From assembly GCA_016710075.1 (NCBI GenBank), contig JADJLO010000022.1, positions 62,001 to 126,000 of the forward strand: a stretch of 64,000 bases of DNA, written 5' to 3'. The DNA comes from Acidobacteriota bacterium. GTDB lineage: Bacteria > Acidobacteriota > Blastocatellia > RBC074. The first letter of the stretch is position 1, and each line of letters opens with the position of its first letter. Shown here piece after piece: positions 1 through 9,636 of the stretch. Made by a program: the position numbers and the translations under genes. The notes beneath the pieces are model-generated. The model had not been told where the DNA came from. It ran no database searches and saw nothing but the letters and a program-made list of their open reading frames with translations.

Positions 1-1014
1 AGAAGAAGAAGAGTCTCTCTTTCGATTTCTCAAATCCAATGGGTCCGAAATATTTCTTCGGCAGATAGATTGGGCCGCCCAGTGTCCACCCGAAGTTGTT
101 GTAGCGGAATGGCGGGCGTTTGGCTTTGCCGTCACTGTCACGTCCGAATTGGGGTGTGGTAGCAGTATTGTTAAGGAAGTTATTGGCATTGAGCACTTCG
201 TTTCGCAGAAACTCGAAGGCGCTGCCATGAAATCTCGATCCGCCCGATCTGGTAATGACGTTGACCTGACCGCCGCCGCTGCGCCGGATTCGGCCGGGTA
301 GAGGCTGCGAAGGACCTTGAACTCACCGATCGAATCGATATTCGGATAAGCCTGAATGGTAATGTTAGATCCACGATCGGTGATATCGGCACCGTCCACA
401 GTGAAAGTATTCTGGCTTTGCCGCGCACCGTTAACCGCAATTCCGATTGTATTGGCCTGACCGTCAGGATTGGTTGTACCGACGTAGACCTGGTCAGCCA
501 GATCGTTGGAAACGCCCGGGGCCAGCGCAACCAGTTGCACCCAGTTGCGATTATTGAGCGACAGTTCGCGAGCCTGGTCGCCGCCGATCAATGACGAAGC
601 CGTCGGCGTGGTCGTTTCAACCGCGAGGGCAGAAGCCTCCACCGTCACAACCTCAGAGATATTACCAACCTCCAGAATCAGGTCAACAGACCGCCGCTGA
701 TTCAAATCCAGTTTGATATTGCGCTGAACCTGTTTCTTGAAGTTCGGAGATTCGACGGAAATTTCATAGACTCCGGGCTGTAACAGCGGAGCTGAAAACT
801 CCCCCTCTTCGTTTGTGGTCACAAGACGGACTACCGCCTTCTTAGCCGCATCTGTAATCGTCACAGTAGCGCCGGCGATCGCGGCTCCGGTCGAGTCCTT
901 CACTGAGCCGACAAAGCTGCCAGTAATCTCCTGCGCATTGGCAACCAGTGCCAGCCAGGCCGTTATGATCAACGCTAAAATACCGATTCGGTATCTGAGT
1001 GTTCGGGATTCCAT
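1..1014 (-). CDS. TonB-dependent receptor with carboxypeptidase-regulatory N-terminus; 3' end outside window; frameshifted
   Basis: Outer-membrane receptor-like protein, N-terminal third only; the gene runs off the left edge. The start at 1014 is supported by GGAG seven bases upstream and a signal peptide ending ...LVANAQE. A carboxypeptidase-regulatory-like fold follows (GSFVGSVKDSTGAAIAGATV ... LLQPGVYEI), then a plug-like segment (VNGARQSQNTFTVDGADITD, IDSIGEFKVLRSLYPAE). Near 287-288 the reading frame breaks: the expected plug motif GGGQVNVITRSGGSRFHGSA continues one frame over, consistent with one lost base (GAATCC for GAATTCC). Both frames stay open to the edge. This plug architecture is typical of the large Acidobacteriota family of such receptors; substrate unknown. 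Confidence 0.8.
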   Translation of the reverse strand, partial: MESRTLRYRIGILALIITAWLALVANAQEITGSFVGSVKDSTGAAIAGATVTITDAAKKAVVRLVTTNEEGEFSAPLLQPGVYEISVESPNFKKQVQRNIKLDLNQRRSVDLILEVGNISEVVTVEASALAVETTTPTASSLIGGDQARELSLNNRNWVQLVALAPGVSNDLADQVYVGTTNPDGQANTIGIAVNGARQSQNTFTVDGADITDRGSNITIQAYPNIDSIGEFKVLRSLYPAESGAAAAVRSTSLPDRADRDFMAAPSSFCETKCSMPITSLTILLPHPNSDVTVTAKPNARHSATTTSGGHWAAQSICRRNISDPLDLRNRKRDSSSS

Positions 1015-1327
1015 AAGTGCTCCTTCACGTTTTGGTGAGTTGGGTTTATTCAATCTATTCAATAAGGCTATTCAAAAGGTCTTTGCGAGTCCCAGCAGTG
1101 CGTAAATTGAACAAAAATAATTCCGTTATGCGCTTTTTTCACGCAAACTTCATTCCATTGAATATCCACGTGAATGAGCTCGAATCGGAGCCCATTAAAA
1201 CCCATTAATATCTTTATTTTCAATAGTTAGCTTAATAGGGTAAATGGCTGGATGAATCTGGAATGTAGAATTGTGGATAACCTGTACGATAATTCGTATC
1301 AATCCAAAAAAATGAATAAATAAACGC
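1015..1327. other. Intergenic region without recognised gene
   Basis: This stretch of about 310 bases separates the start of the TonB receptor gene from the end of the hydrolase gene, both on the minus strand. It is AT-rich and contains several homopolymer runs. It should hold the receptor promoter, but I see no convincing -35/-10 pair, no hairpin with a T-tract and no RNA gene. A lone DnaA-box-like word (TTGTGGATAA near 1273) is not clustered and is not interpreted. Confidence 0.5.
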
Positions 1328-2623
1328 CTATTTCTTGAGTGCGCCATTCATTTTTTCAAGGTAATCGCCCTGGGGATTGAGGTCGGAGACTTTGATGGAG
1401 CTGTCGTAGGAGAAGAGGATGAAGCCGCCGGCGCCAAGGTCGCGAGCGATCTGAATCTTTTCAAGAGCGCTTTCGACCGGCTGGCGGTAAGCGCCGATGC
1501 CGCTCCAAACTTTTTTGCCCATTGAAGCGCCGACCGCTGAGGTGATCTGTTTTCTGAAAATTTCAGTATCGGGGGTGTAGGCCATAGGGCAGACGACATC
1601 GAGCCAGCCGCGGTCGAGCCAGAGCTTCCAATCCTGGAATCTGGAGCGGTATGCATCTTCATCATTGGCAAAAACGGCGGCTGAAATGATCGCCTGAGGT
1701 CTGATCTTCTTCACACTTTTATAGATCCGGCCGACAAGATCGCTCACCTGCCGGCGCTGAAATTGCGCATACTTTTCGGGAAAAGTGTTGGCGTAGATGA
1801 GCGGGTCTTCATTTAACCGCGCTTCAAGGAATTCCTTGTTCTCGGGATCGAGCCCTTTTTCGAGTTCGGTTTTGAAACGATCGAGAGATTTTCGGCTGTA
1901 GTCGTATTGCGAGTTGGGATATCGCACATAATCGAAATGCATGCCGTCGACGTCGTATCTGGCGGCAATATCCTTCCAGATGCTCAATATGTTTTCGATG
2001 ACATCGGGATGGGCAGGTGAGGCGAACAGACCTTCAAGCTCTTCCCGGTTGTTTTTAACAAATTCGACCAGTTTGTTGAAATATTCAGGGGAATTGGGAT
2101 CGATCGCCGACAGTTCCGATGCGATGGATTTGGGGACCATCAGCCATTCAGGGTGACGATAGATCAGGTGATCTCTGGATTTAGGAAGAGATTCGATATT
2201 GGCGACCAGAAAGATGTTGATCCAGGCATGGACTTTGATGCCTTCCCGGTGAGCCTCCCGTATGACAAGGCTGAGCGGATCGAAATCAGATGGCTGTGTT
2301 GCCAGGTCCTCAGCCCGGGGCTCGATCTTTGAAGAATAAAATGCATCGCCTCTTCCGCGAACCTGGACTATGAGATCGGTGAATCCGCTTTCTTTAGCCC
2401 GTCTGACCATGTTGATGACTGAATCCGGCGAGGTGAGCGTATGCCTGACCACCCACAGGGCGCGCACTTCCGGTTTCTGAGGCGGATCGACCGGCTTCTG
2501 TTTTGAAGACAGTGAAAAAGGCGAAGGATAAACCTGAGACGGAGCGGCAATCTTCTGTGCCGGCAACAGCGCCATCAGAAGAAGCAGGATGTAGCAAAAA
2601 ATTATTCCCGTTGATCGTCTCAT
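1328..2623 (-). CDS. Glycoside hydrolase-like protein, GHL10 (DUF187) family, DigH/YngK-like
   Basis: Exported TIM-barrel hydrolase of about 431 residues. The start at 2623 is chosen because it opens directly onto a hydrophobic signal segment (MRRSTGIIFCYILLLLMALL); the longer open frame only overlaps the upstream gene. Family signatures seen: EVRALWVVRHTL near the N-terminus, GFTDLIVQVRGRGDAFY, IKVHAWINIFLV, VDGMHFDYVRYPNSQYDYS and WLDVVCPMAYTPD. GHL10 proteins include E. coli DigH (YddW), which cuts stem-peptide-free peptidoglycan glycans. It lies 19 bases after the NamZ fusion gene on the same strand, so a shared role in peptidoglycan turnover is inferred; the exact substrate is not shown by sequence. 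Confidence 0.82.
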   Translation of the reverse strand: MRRSTGIIFCYILLLLMALLPAQKIAAPSQVYPSPFSLSSKQKPVDPPQKPEVRALWVVRHTLTSPDSVINMVRRAKESGFTDLIVQVRGRGDAFYSSKIEPRAEDLATQPSDFDPLSLVIREAHREGIKVHAWINIFLVANIESLPKSRDHLIYRHPEWLMVPKSIASELSAIDPNSPEYFNKLVEFVKNNREELEGLFASPAHPDVIENILSIWKDIAARYDVDGMHFDYVRYPNSQYDYSRKSLDRFKTELEKGLDPENKEFLEARLNEDPLIYANTFPEKYAQFQRRQVSDLVGRIYKSVKKIRPQAIISAAVFANDEDAYRSRFQDWKLWLDRGWLDVVCPMAYTPDTEIFRKQITSAVGASMGKKVWSGIGAYRQPVESALEKIQIARDLGAGGFILFSYDSSIKVSDLNPQGDYLEKMNGALKK

Positions 2624-2642
2624 TCTCGTCAGCAAACCGATC

Positions 2643-5131
2643 TCAATAGAGCAAATATTTCCGCCTGATCGCCTTGAAGCCGTCAAGATCGCTCGTCCAG
2701 ATCTGGCGAAGTGCTCCGGCGTCGGAGCCCATCCTGAATGCATCGAAGACTTTCTGATTGACAAGCAGGCGATTCACCTTGTCGGATGTGAATGTAGCCT
2801 TGTAGAGTTTTTCGATTTGAGCGGCAATCTCAACGCCGGTCATGACCGGTTCAAAGGTTCTTCTGTCAGTGATGATAATGTTGATGCCGCCGCATTCGAC
2901 GTCTTTATGAACACTGGCTTTGGGAGTGAATCGAACCGGAACGAATCTGACGCCGCCCAGGCCTGCCCTGTTGAGGGCCTCAGCCAGTTTGCGGCCGTCA
3001 ATCCAGGGAGCCCCGACGAGCTCAAATGGCGTCTCCGTGCCTCTTCCAACCGATACATTCGTCGCTTCGACAAGGCAGACCCCGGGATACAGGGTAGCCT
3101 CGGTCAGGCTGCATGTTCGGTGATGGGTTGATCCATGTCAATCCGGTCTCATCAAACCATTCCGAGCGTTTCCACTCCTCAACTCTGACGATTTCGAGAT
3201 CTGCGTTGATGGCGCGCTCCTTGTTGAAGAGCTGTGCCAGTTCACCGACCGTCATTCCGTGTCTCACCGGAATCTGGTGGAATGCAATGAATGAGAGTTT
3301 GTCTCCATCAGCGACCGGCCCTTCGACATCGACCCCGTTGATCGGATTGATTCGATCGAGAACAACGAACTTCTTGCCGTTGGCAGCCGCGGCCTCCATA
3401 GCCACTCGCATTGTCGAAATGTAGGTATAGAATCTCGCTCCGATGTCCTGAATATCGAAGACCAGCGTATCGATCTCTTTGAGCATCTCGGGAGTGGGCT
3501 TTTTGTCTCTCCGTAGAGGCTGTAAATGGTCAGCCCGGTCTTCTCATCGACGGCATTGGTGATCTTGTCCTGATCGAGCGCACCCCGAATTCCGTGTTCA
3601 GGCGAGAAGAGAGCAACGAGTTTCACATCAGGCGCTTTGAACAACAGATCTATTGTCGAGTTGCCGTCGCGGTCCCTGCCCGTGTGATTGGTGATGAGGC
3701 CGATCCTGCGCCCTTTGAGCTGCTTGAATCCATCGCGGACAAGCACATCGATTCCGTTCAGGACAGGCAAAGTCGGGGCCGGTTGGGAGGCCGTCGCGGC
3801 AAATGATGCCGCCGGCTTCAACTGCGATTCGGATCTCGGCATCTGATCGCGGCCAAAAGGAGGCGCGACAATTGACGCCGCAACTATCGATGCGACACGG
3901 CTGCGCAGCGGAGTCACATCGGCAGGTTTTTTCGAATCCAGCTTCGGATGAACCCTGTTGCTCAGAAAGACTACAAAAGTCTGACTCGAAGGATCGATCC
4001 AGATCGATGTGCCCGTAAAACCCGTATGGCCGAAACTCCCTATCGGAAAGATATCACCCCGATTTGATGAAAACGATGTGGCGACATCCCATCCGAGCCC
4101 GCGGAAGACTCCATCCGAACCGTTGCCGGCCGAGTTGCGCGGTTCCGTCATTCGCATGATCCCCATAGGGCTGAGTATTCGTCTGCCCTGGTATTCGCCG
4201 CCGTTAAGAAGCATCTGGCAGAAGATGGCCAGATCGTCGGCGGTCGAAAAGAGCCCGGCGTGACCGGCAACTCCGCCCAACAGAAAAGCCCTCGGGTCGT
4301 GAACATCTCCGCGCATCCATCTCTCTTCACCTTCACTGCGCTCGCCCGTGCTCGGAACAGTTACCCCGCCGCCGCGTTTTTCAGTCGGCGCGATTCGTGA
4401 TTGAACAGAATTCCCCAGACGAATCAGAGGCCTGAAGCCTGTATCTTTCATGCCAAGAGGTGTGTAGATATTGTCGACCGCAAACTGATCGATTGTTTTT
4501 CCGCTAACCCTTCTGACGATTTCGGCAAGAACGATGAAGTTCACATCCGAATAGATGAATTTCGTGCCCGGCTCGGCCAGCGGCGCGAGTTTCCAGATGC
4601 GTTCAAATGCTTTCTCCGGCCCTTGAAAATAATCATCAACCGATTGTCGGCAATCAGCCCGGAGCGGTGAACCAGCAGGTGCTCCACCGTGATATTCTTC
4701 TTACCCATCTCGCCAAATTCCGGGATGTAACGAGTGACGGGATCCGCCAGTCGTATCTGGCCTCGCTCGATCAGAATCATCACCGACGTGGCAGTCGCAA
4801 CGACCTTGGTCAGCGACGCCAGGTCGAAAATAGTATCTACAGTCATCGGCTCAGGCCGCGGCTCCAGCGCCTTGTTGCCATATGCCCGGCGGTAGACGAT
4901 CTTGCCCTGACGGCCGACGATGACAACTGCACCGGGCAGCTGCTGCCTCGATATTTCAGATTCGATCGCGGAATCGAGATAAGTCAGATGCGTCGGGGAC
5001 ATCCCAACCGCCGTCGGGGCCACCGTCGTCAGCGCCTGCGGACCCGGTGAGGTGCCCTGCGCATAACTACTGTGAATTGAAAAAAGAGCCAGGAAAAATG
5101 TGGCCGCCAGTGATTTCATTCTGATTCGCAT
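2643..5131 (-). CDS. Serine hydrolase (beta-lactamase family) fused to NamZ-type exo-N-acetylmuramidase domain (DUF1343); three frame breaks
   Basis: Secreted two-domain protein of about 830 residues when the frame is restored. A signal peptide (MKSLAATFFLALFSIHSSYAQ) precedes a class C beta-lactamase-like domain with the SxxK motif in DLASLTKVVAT and the HRSGL block. The second half is a DUF1343/NamZ domain: GIDVLVRDGFKQLKGRRIGL, FSPEHGIRG, VFDIQDIGARFYTYISTM, NPSPNM, and C-terminal FDAFRMGSDAGALRQIW. NamZ enzymes remove terminal N-acetylmuramic acid from peptidoglycan chains. Frame breaks lie near 4642 (NP expected, one base lost), 3500-3504 (five T instead of six) and 3111 (two bases lost or one gained); homology continues at once in the next frame each time. 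A natural fusion disturbed by consensus error is the likeliest reading. Confidence 0.82.
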
Positions 5132-5158
5132 CCCGGGAAGTCCCCTTCAAAACTGTTA

Positions 5159-5240
5159 AGAGTTCAAAGTTAAAGGTTTAAAGTTTAAAGATGAGTTGGA
5201 CGACTTAACTTTAAACCTTAAACCTTGAACTTTGAACTCT
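5159..5240. repeat. Heptamer-repeat inverted array forming a long hairpin
   Basis: The left arm (5159-5190) is built of four 7-base words (GTTCAAA, GTTAAAG, GTTTAAA, GTTTAAA). The right arm (5207-5240) holds the complementary words CTTTAAA, CCTTAAA, CCTTGAA, CTTTGAA. The arms pair over about 32 bases with a few mismatches and a loop of about 16. A T5 run follows on the plus strand. It sits in the gap between the haloperoxidase and NamZ-fusion genes. Related arrays lie at 41720-41818, 46655-46726 and around 60250-60590. Confidence 0.85.
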
Positions 5241-5266
5241 TTTTCGAAATAAGTGAAAAGGCGACC

Positions 5267-7153
5267 TCAGATTGTTATCTTCGACCCATCAAATTTGGTC
5301 AGAGAGAACCCCTCAAACCGCTCGTTATAACAGGCCTTTTGATCAGTCAGGATACTGATGGCAATAGCCTCGCCGAGCTTGAGGGATTCGGTGGCATCCG
5401 ATCTCCAGTGGACTCCGGCAATGTTGCGACCAAGAGCAACATTGGAAGCCAGTTTATTGAGCTCGCCTCCAACGGTGAGATCGCCGCCGCGATAAGGCAC
5501 CACTGAAAGCCCGTCAGGAGATGCTACAACAGGATCAGGAATTACCCAGTCTTCATTGAACCATGCTTTGAGGACCGTGACACAGGCGCCGGCTACCGTC
5601 GCGTGACCCGCTCCGTATGCCGGATGTGACGGGCAGCCTTCGACGAAGGCCATCGGAAGCAGATAAGAGTTGTATTTCCTGAAGACTTCCTGAACGGCTG
5701 TCGAGTTCAGGATCTCCTGATTGATCGGATACCGCACGCGATTCGTCAGATGGTTTTGTATGCGTCCGGCAAAAGCTTCCGGTCTGAACCGCCTGTGAAC
5801 ATACCATTTCTGATACCAGACCGCCCGTAAAGCGTTTGCGGCGACTCCACAGACCAGCGATTGGATATGCGGTGGACCGAATGTGCCGAATCCACACTGA
5901 TTGCGATAATCATTGTATGGGTTGTTTGAATCGGTCGGTGCGTTCATCCCAAGCAGAAGGACAGCAGCATTAAAGTATGCCTGGAAGAGAACATCGATAT
6001 GAACCCATTCGCCCAGATCGCGCCCATTGCGGATGTATCTCCTCGATTGATCATAACGGTTGGGCAGATTTTGATGCCCCCTTGAATTCTGAGCGAAGAG
6101 CCAGTCATCATAACTGGTCAGGTAATCATCACCGGGTATCGGTGTTCTCATCCGCTGACTGATGGTCTGAACACCGTAACCAATATCTTTCAGAAGAAAT
6201 TGTGAAATGTAAGGGCCTGCGAGATCTCCAGCAGTCAGCCCTCTGAACAGAGTGCCTGCCGTGACAGGGCCTGAGAATGTTCTCCTGATTGAAGGGATAT
6301 TTGCGCCTGTCTGCTGATCAGCCACTATCCCCCGGGATATGGAATTACCGCTTGTCGTCCCGCCCTGAGACTCGATGTTAAATAATTCAGTTCCACCCTG
6401 CTGTCTGATGCGGGTGACATTCGCCCGGAAACGGGGGCCTCGAAAATCCGAGTACTTATTGAGGTCCGAGACGGCTGCGATGGTGACCGGATGCAGCTCA
6501 TAATCCTGGAAATTGATATCACGCGCCAGGGCCATCCAGTAATTTTCGGCAATCTCGCTTGCAATCTCAGCGCTTGAAAACGCCGGAGGCGGAGGCATGT
6601 ATAGATGGCCGGGATCTGCCCCTTCCATCGGAAATGTCAGCCCCGCCTGAGGATTTTTGAATTGCGCGGTTCCGCCCATATTGATCCGCTCAAAATCATC
6701 AGGGTTTCCAGAGTTCACAGCCTGTAAAAATGCGTTGTAGGCAACCTGATCGACTTCTCCAAACTGATTGTGAGGCAATCCCTTCGAATAATTTCCGATC
6801 CGGTTGAGGTATCGCTGCTCATCGCCGTTGTTTTGCGGTATGGGCAAGGGAGCCAGCCGCTGGAACAATGATGCCTGCACACGAATGTTGTAGGCTTTGT
6901 CAGCGCGCCCCGAACCTACGGCGGCAGTCAGGTCCTGTGTCAGATCCTGGGCCACAGCCAATGTCTCAGCGACAGGAAGGGCGCCAAGTCCTGCCGCAAG
7001 TGTCGCGGCCGTCAAACCTCCAACGCTTTCGAGAAATTTGCGGCGGCTTTTGCTGGTCCCGGAACTGCCATGTTCATCCGAAATATTTTCCGGTTTGTCT
7101 GAGTGTGTAATTGTTTTATCAATGTCCGCGGATCTGGTCTGCCTCTTTTTCAC
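5267..7153 (-). CDS. Vanadium-dependent haloperoxidase, Tat-exported
   Basis: 628-residue PAP2/vanadium-chloroperoxidase superfamily enzyme, expected to oxidise halides with hydrogen peroxide using bound vanadate. A twin-arginine signal (KSRRKFLESVGG, then TAATLAAGLGALP) starts near residue 36, predicting export of a folded protein. Vanadate-site motifs occur in the known order: lysine and arginine in QKWYVHRRFRPEAF, the PSHPAYGAGHA block with the acid-base histidine, and GRNIAGVHWRSDA with the final arginine and metal-ligand histidine. All expected ligands are present. A candidate sigma-70 promoter lies about 130 bases upstream. Substrate halide and biological role cannot be read from sequence. 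Confidence 0.9.
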   Translation of the reverse strand: MKKRQTRSADIDKTITHSDKPENISDEHGSSGTSKSRRKFLESVGGLTAATLAAGLGALPVAETLAVAQDLTQDLTAAVGSGRADKAYNIRVQASLFQRLAPLPIPQNNGDEQRYLNRIGNYSKGLPHNQFGEVDQVAYNAFLQAVNSGNPDDFERINMGGTAQFKNPQAGLTFPMEGADPGHLYMPPPPAFSSAEIASEIAENYWMALARDINFQDYELHPVTIAAVSDLNKYSDFRGPRFRANVTRIRQQGGTELFNIESQGGTTSGNSISRGIVADQQTGANIPSIRRTFSGPVTAGTLFRGLTAGDLAGPYISQFLLKDIGYGVQTISQRMRTPIPGDDYLTSYDDWLFAQNSRGHQNLPNRYDQSRRYIRNGRDLGEWVHIDVLFQAYFNAAVLLLGMNAPTDSNNPYNDYRNQCGFGTFGPPHIQSLVCGVAANALRAVWYQKWYVHRRFRPEAFAGRIQNHLTNRVRYPINQEILNSTAVQEVFRKYNSYLLPMAFVEGCPSHPAYGAGHATVAGACVTVLKAWFNEDWVIPDPVVASPDGLSVVPYRGGDLTVGGELNKLASNVALGRNIAGVHWRSDATESLKLGEAIAISILTDQKACYNERFEGFSLTKFDGSKITI

Positions 7154-7285
7154 AGCAAACTCCTTTTCTGAATTAAAGATTTAACTTGATGATAAACTCA
7201 ATGCGGGGTCAGCCTGTAAAGCATCTATTCGGGGCTCGAGTCGGGGGGGCGGGTCGTTGAGCTAAAAAGGCACTTTGAAAATCAG

Positions 7286-7315
7286 ACTTTAGCCAGCCTG
7301 TACCCCTCTTGTCAA
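7286..7315 (-). promoter_or_regulatory. Candidate sigma-70 promoter for the haloperoxidase gene
   Basis: On the minus strand TTGACA (7315-7310) is followed after 18 bases by TAAAGT (7291-7286), reading toward the haloperoxidase start at 7153. The leader would be about 125 bases. This is a sequence match only; the 18-base spacer is one longer than ideal. Confidence 0.45.
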
Positions 7316-7387
7316 CATTTATTAATGGGGTGGGGATAAAGAATTTTACAGCGCCTGAATTTCCACGATTGACTGGAACGGAGGAAG

Positions 7388-8768
7388 TTAAAAAAGTGCA
7401 TCCAGTGCATCGACGACCGAACGGATCCCGATGATCTCGATTCTGTCATCGTCATCTATTCCGCCGAGATTGTTCTGAGGCATGACAACTCTTTTAAATC
7501 CCATTCGGGCGGCTTCCCTGAGACGTACAGCGGCATGGCTGGTCGCCCCTTACTTCGCCGGCCAGGCCGACTTCGCCGAAGACGACAGTATTCTGATTGA
7601 TGGGAATATTTCTGAAACTCGATGCGATGGCGGCGACGACTCCAAGATCGACGGCGGGCTCGTCTATCGAGATTCCCCCGACAAGATTGACGAAGATATC
7701 ATCGCCGGAGAGATGGAATCCGACGCGCTTCTCAAGCATGGCGACGAGCAGCGCAACTCTGTTTATTTCCACTCCCTGGGTCGTCCTCCTGCCGGTGCCG
7801 AATTTTGACGAGCTGACGAGAGCCTGAATTTCCACGAGCATCGGGCGCGTGCCTTCGATCGCCGCAACAACGGCCGATCCGGAAGCTCCCAGCGGACGTT
7901 CGCTCAAAAACATCTCCGATGGGTTCGGGACTCCGATCAGCCCCCGGCTGGTCATCTCAAATATTCCGAGTTGATTCGCCGCGCCGAAGCGATTTTTTGC
8001 TGCCCGCAGGATGCGGTGGTTATGATGACGCTCACCTTCAAGATAGAGCACCGTATCAACGATGTGTTCAAGCGCCTTCGGGCCGGCAATCATGCCGTCT
8101 TTGGTGACGTGCCCGATGAGAAATACCGGAACCGTCAGGTTCTTCGCCAGAAGCAGAAACTGACCTGCAACCTCGCGAACCTGAGAAACCGACCCAGGCG
8201 CGCTTTCGAGCTTGTTGGAATAAATCGTCTGGACCGAATCGATAATGATCGCCTGAGGCTGGAGCCTGTTGATCTCGTCAAAAACCTTTTCGAGGTTGGT
8301 TTCAGAGAGCAGGAAAAGCCCCATCGGATGAATGCCCAGCCGCTCGCCTCTGAGCTTGATCTGCCTTTCGCTCTCTTCCCCGGAAACATAAAGAACATTT
8401 CCATAAAGTTCGCTGAGTCGATCCGCCACCTGACTTAGCAGCGTCGACTTTCCGATACCGGGCTCTCCGCCAATCAGAACCAGTGAGCCGGGAACTATGC
8501 CTCCTCCAAGAACCCTGTCGAATTCCTCGATTCCAGTCATCTCCCTGGAATCATCCTGAGCCTCGATTTCATTGAAACGGACCGGCTTGTTATCGTGCAG
8601 CTTCAAACCGCCGCGGCTGAGGGTGACACCATCCTTTTTTGTCGATCGCTCGACCTCTTCAACGAATGAATTCCATTCTCCGCAATCGGGACATTTCCCG
8701 AGCCACTTGCGCGACTGAAATCCGCAACCTTGACAGGCATAAACTGTTCTGGGTCCCTTAATGGCCAT
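7388..8768 (-). CDS. radA: DNA repair protein RadA (Sms); one frame break near the 3' end
   Basis: RecA-like ATPase that promotes branch migration in recombination, 459 residues after correction, matching the usual length of about 460. Seen in order: zinc finger YACQGCGFQSRKWLGKCPDC, Walker A GGEPGIGKST, the KNRFG motif (KNRFGAANQLGIFEM) and a Lon-protease-like C-terminal domain. The frame breaks at 7546-7549, where four C on the plus strand replace an expected three. Removing one base continues GEVRATSHAAVRLREAARMG to a TAA at 7388-7390; uncorrected, translation ends at 7494. This looks like a homopolymer error, not a real truncation. Confidence 0.93.
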
Positions 8769-8826
8769 AATTTTTAATCCGATCGCTTCCTGATACCTGA
8801 TATTGAATAAACGCTGAACCCCGACA

Positions 8827-9636
8827 TTACAGCTTCAACAACTGCTCTCTGAGGATCCGGGCCTGAATGCGGCTCACATTAAGCTGCTGAGTGTTCTTGA
8901 GGGTGACGACATATGTTCCGCCCGGCAACGGGCTCACTCTGGTAATCTGCGCGACACTCGCCAGAATCCCCCTTCCGAGCCTGACAAATTTCGCGGGATC
9001 CAAACGCATTTCCAGATCCTTCAGCCGGTGCGAAAAACTGAATCGCCGGTTATCTATGGTAGTCAGATGCAGGATCTCGCCGTCGGCGATAATCGACGCC
9101 ACCTGCTCGACAGGAACGATGATTATCTCCTCTCGCTGCTTGACTGGAATCCTTTCAAGATAAGAATGCCCGCCCTGGGATTTCTGGATTTCATAATCTT
9201 TAACCGCTGCGCTGAGTCGATCTGCGTTATTTTCAAGAAAGTCCGAATGTTCCAGGCGATCGAGCGCCCTGTTTATAGTTTCGGTCAGCCGCCTGCCTTC
9301 CACCGGCTTGAGAAGATAATCGATAGCGTTGAGTTCAAAGGCTTTGACGGCAAACTCGTCGTAGGCAGTCACAAAAGCGACCAGCGGAAGCCTCTCCCTT
9401 CGGATCTGCCTGACGACTCCAAGCCCATCGAGTTCCGGCATCTGCAAATCCAGAAAAGCCAGATCCGGCTTGAGCGATTCAATCATTTTAACGGCCTCGG
9501 TTCCTGAATCGGCCTCGCCGACAATTTCAATATCGGGATAACCCCGGAGCATTGCCACAAGAAAAGATCGCGCCGGTCTTTCATCATCGGCAACCAAAAC
9601 CCTCAACTTATGGCCGTTTGAATGAGTCTCGATCAT
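8827..9636 (-). CDS. LytR/AlgR-family response regulator (CheY-like receiver plus LytTR DNA-binding domain)
   Basis: 269 residues. The receiver domain (about 11-130) carries the acidic pair ADDE, phospho-acceptor Asp63 in FLDLQMPELDG, the Thr in FVTAYDEF and the Lys in LKPVEG. A LytTR domain occupies about 160-269 (IPVKQREEIIIVPVEQVASI, ... FVRLGRGILASVAQI). The ATGA overlap with the sensor kinase upstream indicates coupled translation, so the pair is a cognate two-component system. Targets are unknown. Confidence 0.93.
   Translation of the reverse strand: MIETHSNGHKLRVLVADDERPARSFLVAMLRGYPDIEIVGEADSGTEAVKMIESLKPDLAFLDLQMPELDGLGVVRQIRRERLPLVAFVTAYDEFAVKAFELNAIDYLLKPVEGRRLTETINRALDRLEHSDFLENNADRLSAAVKDYEIQKSQGGHSYLERIPVKQREEIIIVPVEQVASIIADGEILHLTTIDNRRFSFSHRLKDLEMRLDPAKFVRLGRGILASVAQITRVSPLPGGTYVVTLKNTQQLNVSRIQARILREQLLKL

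Noticed and set aside
1270..1285. DnaA box / replication origin
   Set aside because: A single TTGTGGATAA word without clustering or neighbouring dnaA/dnaN genes.
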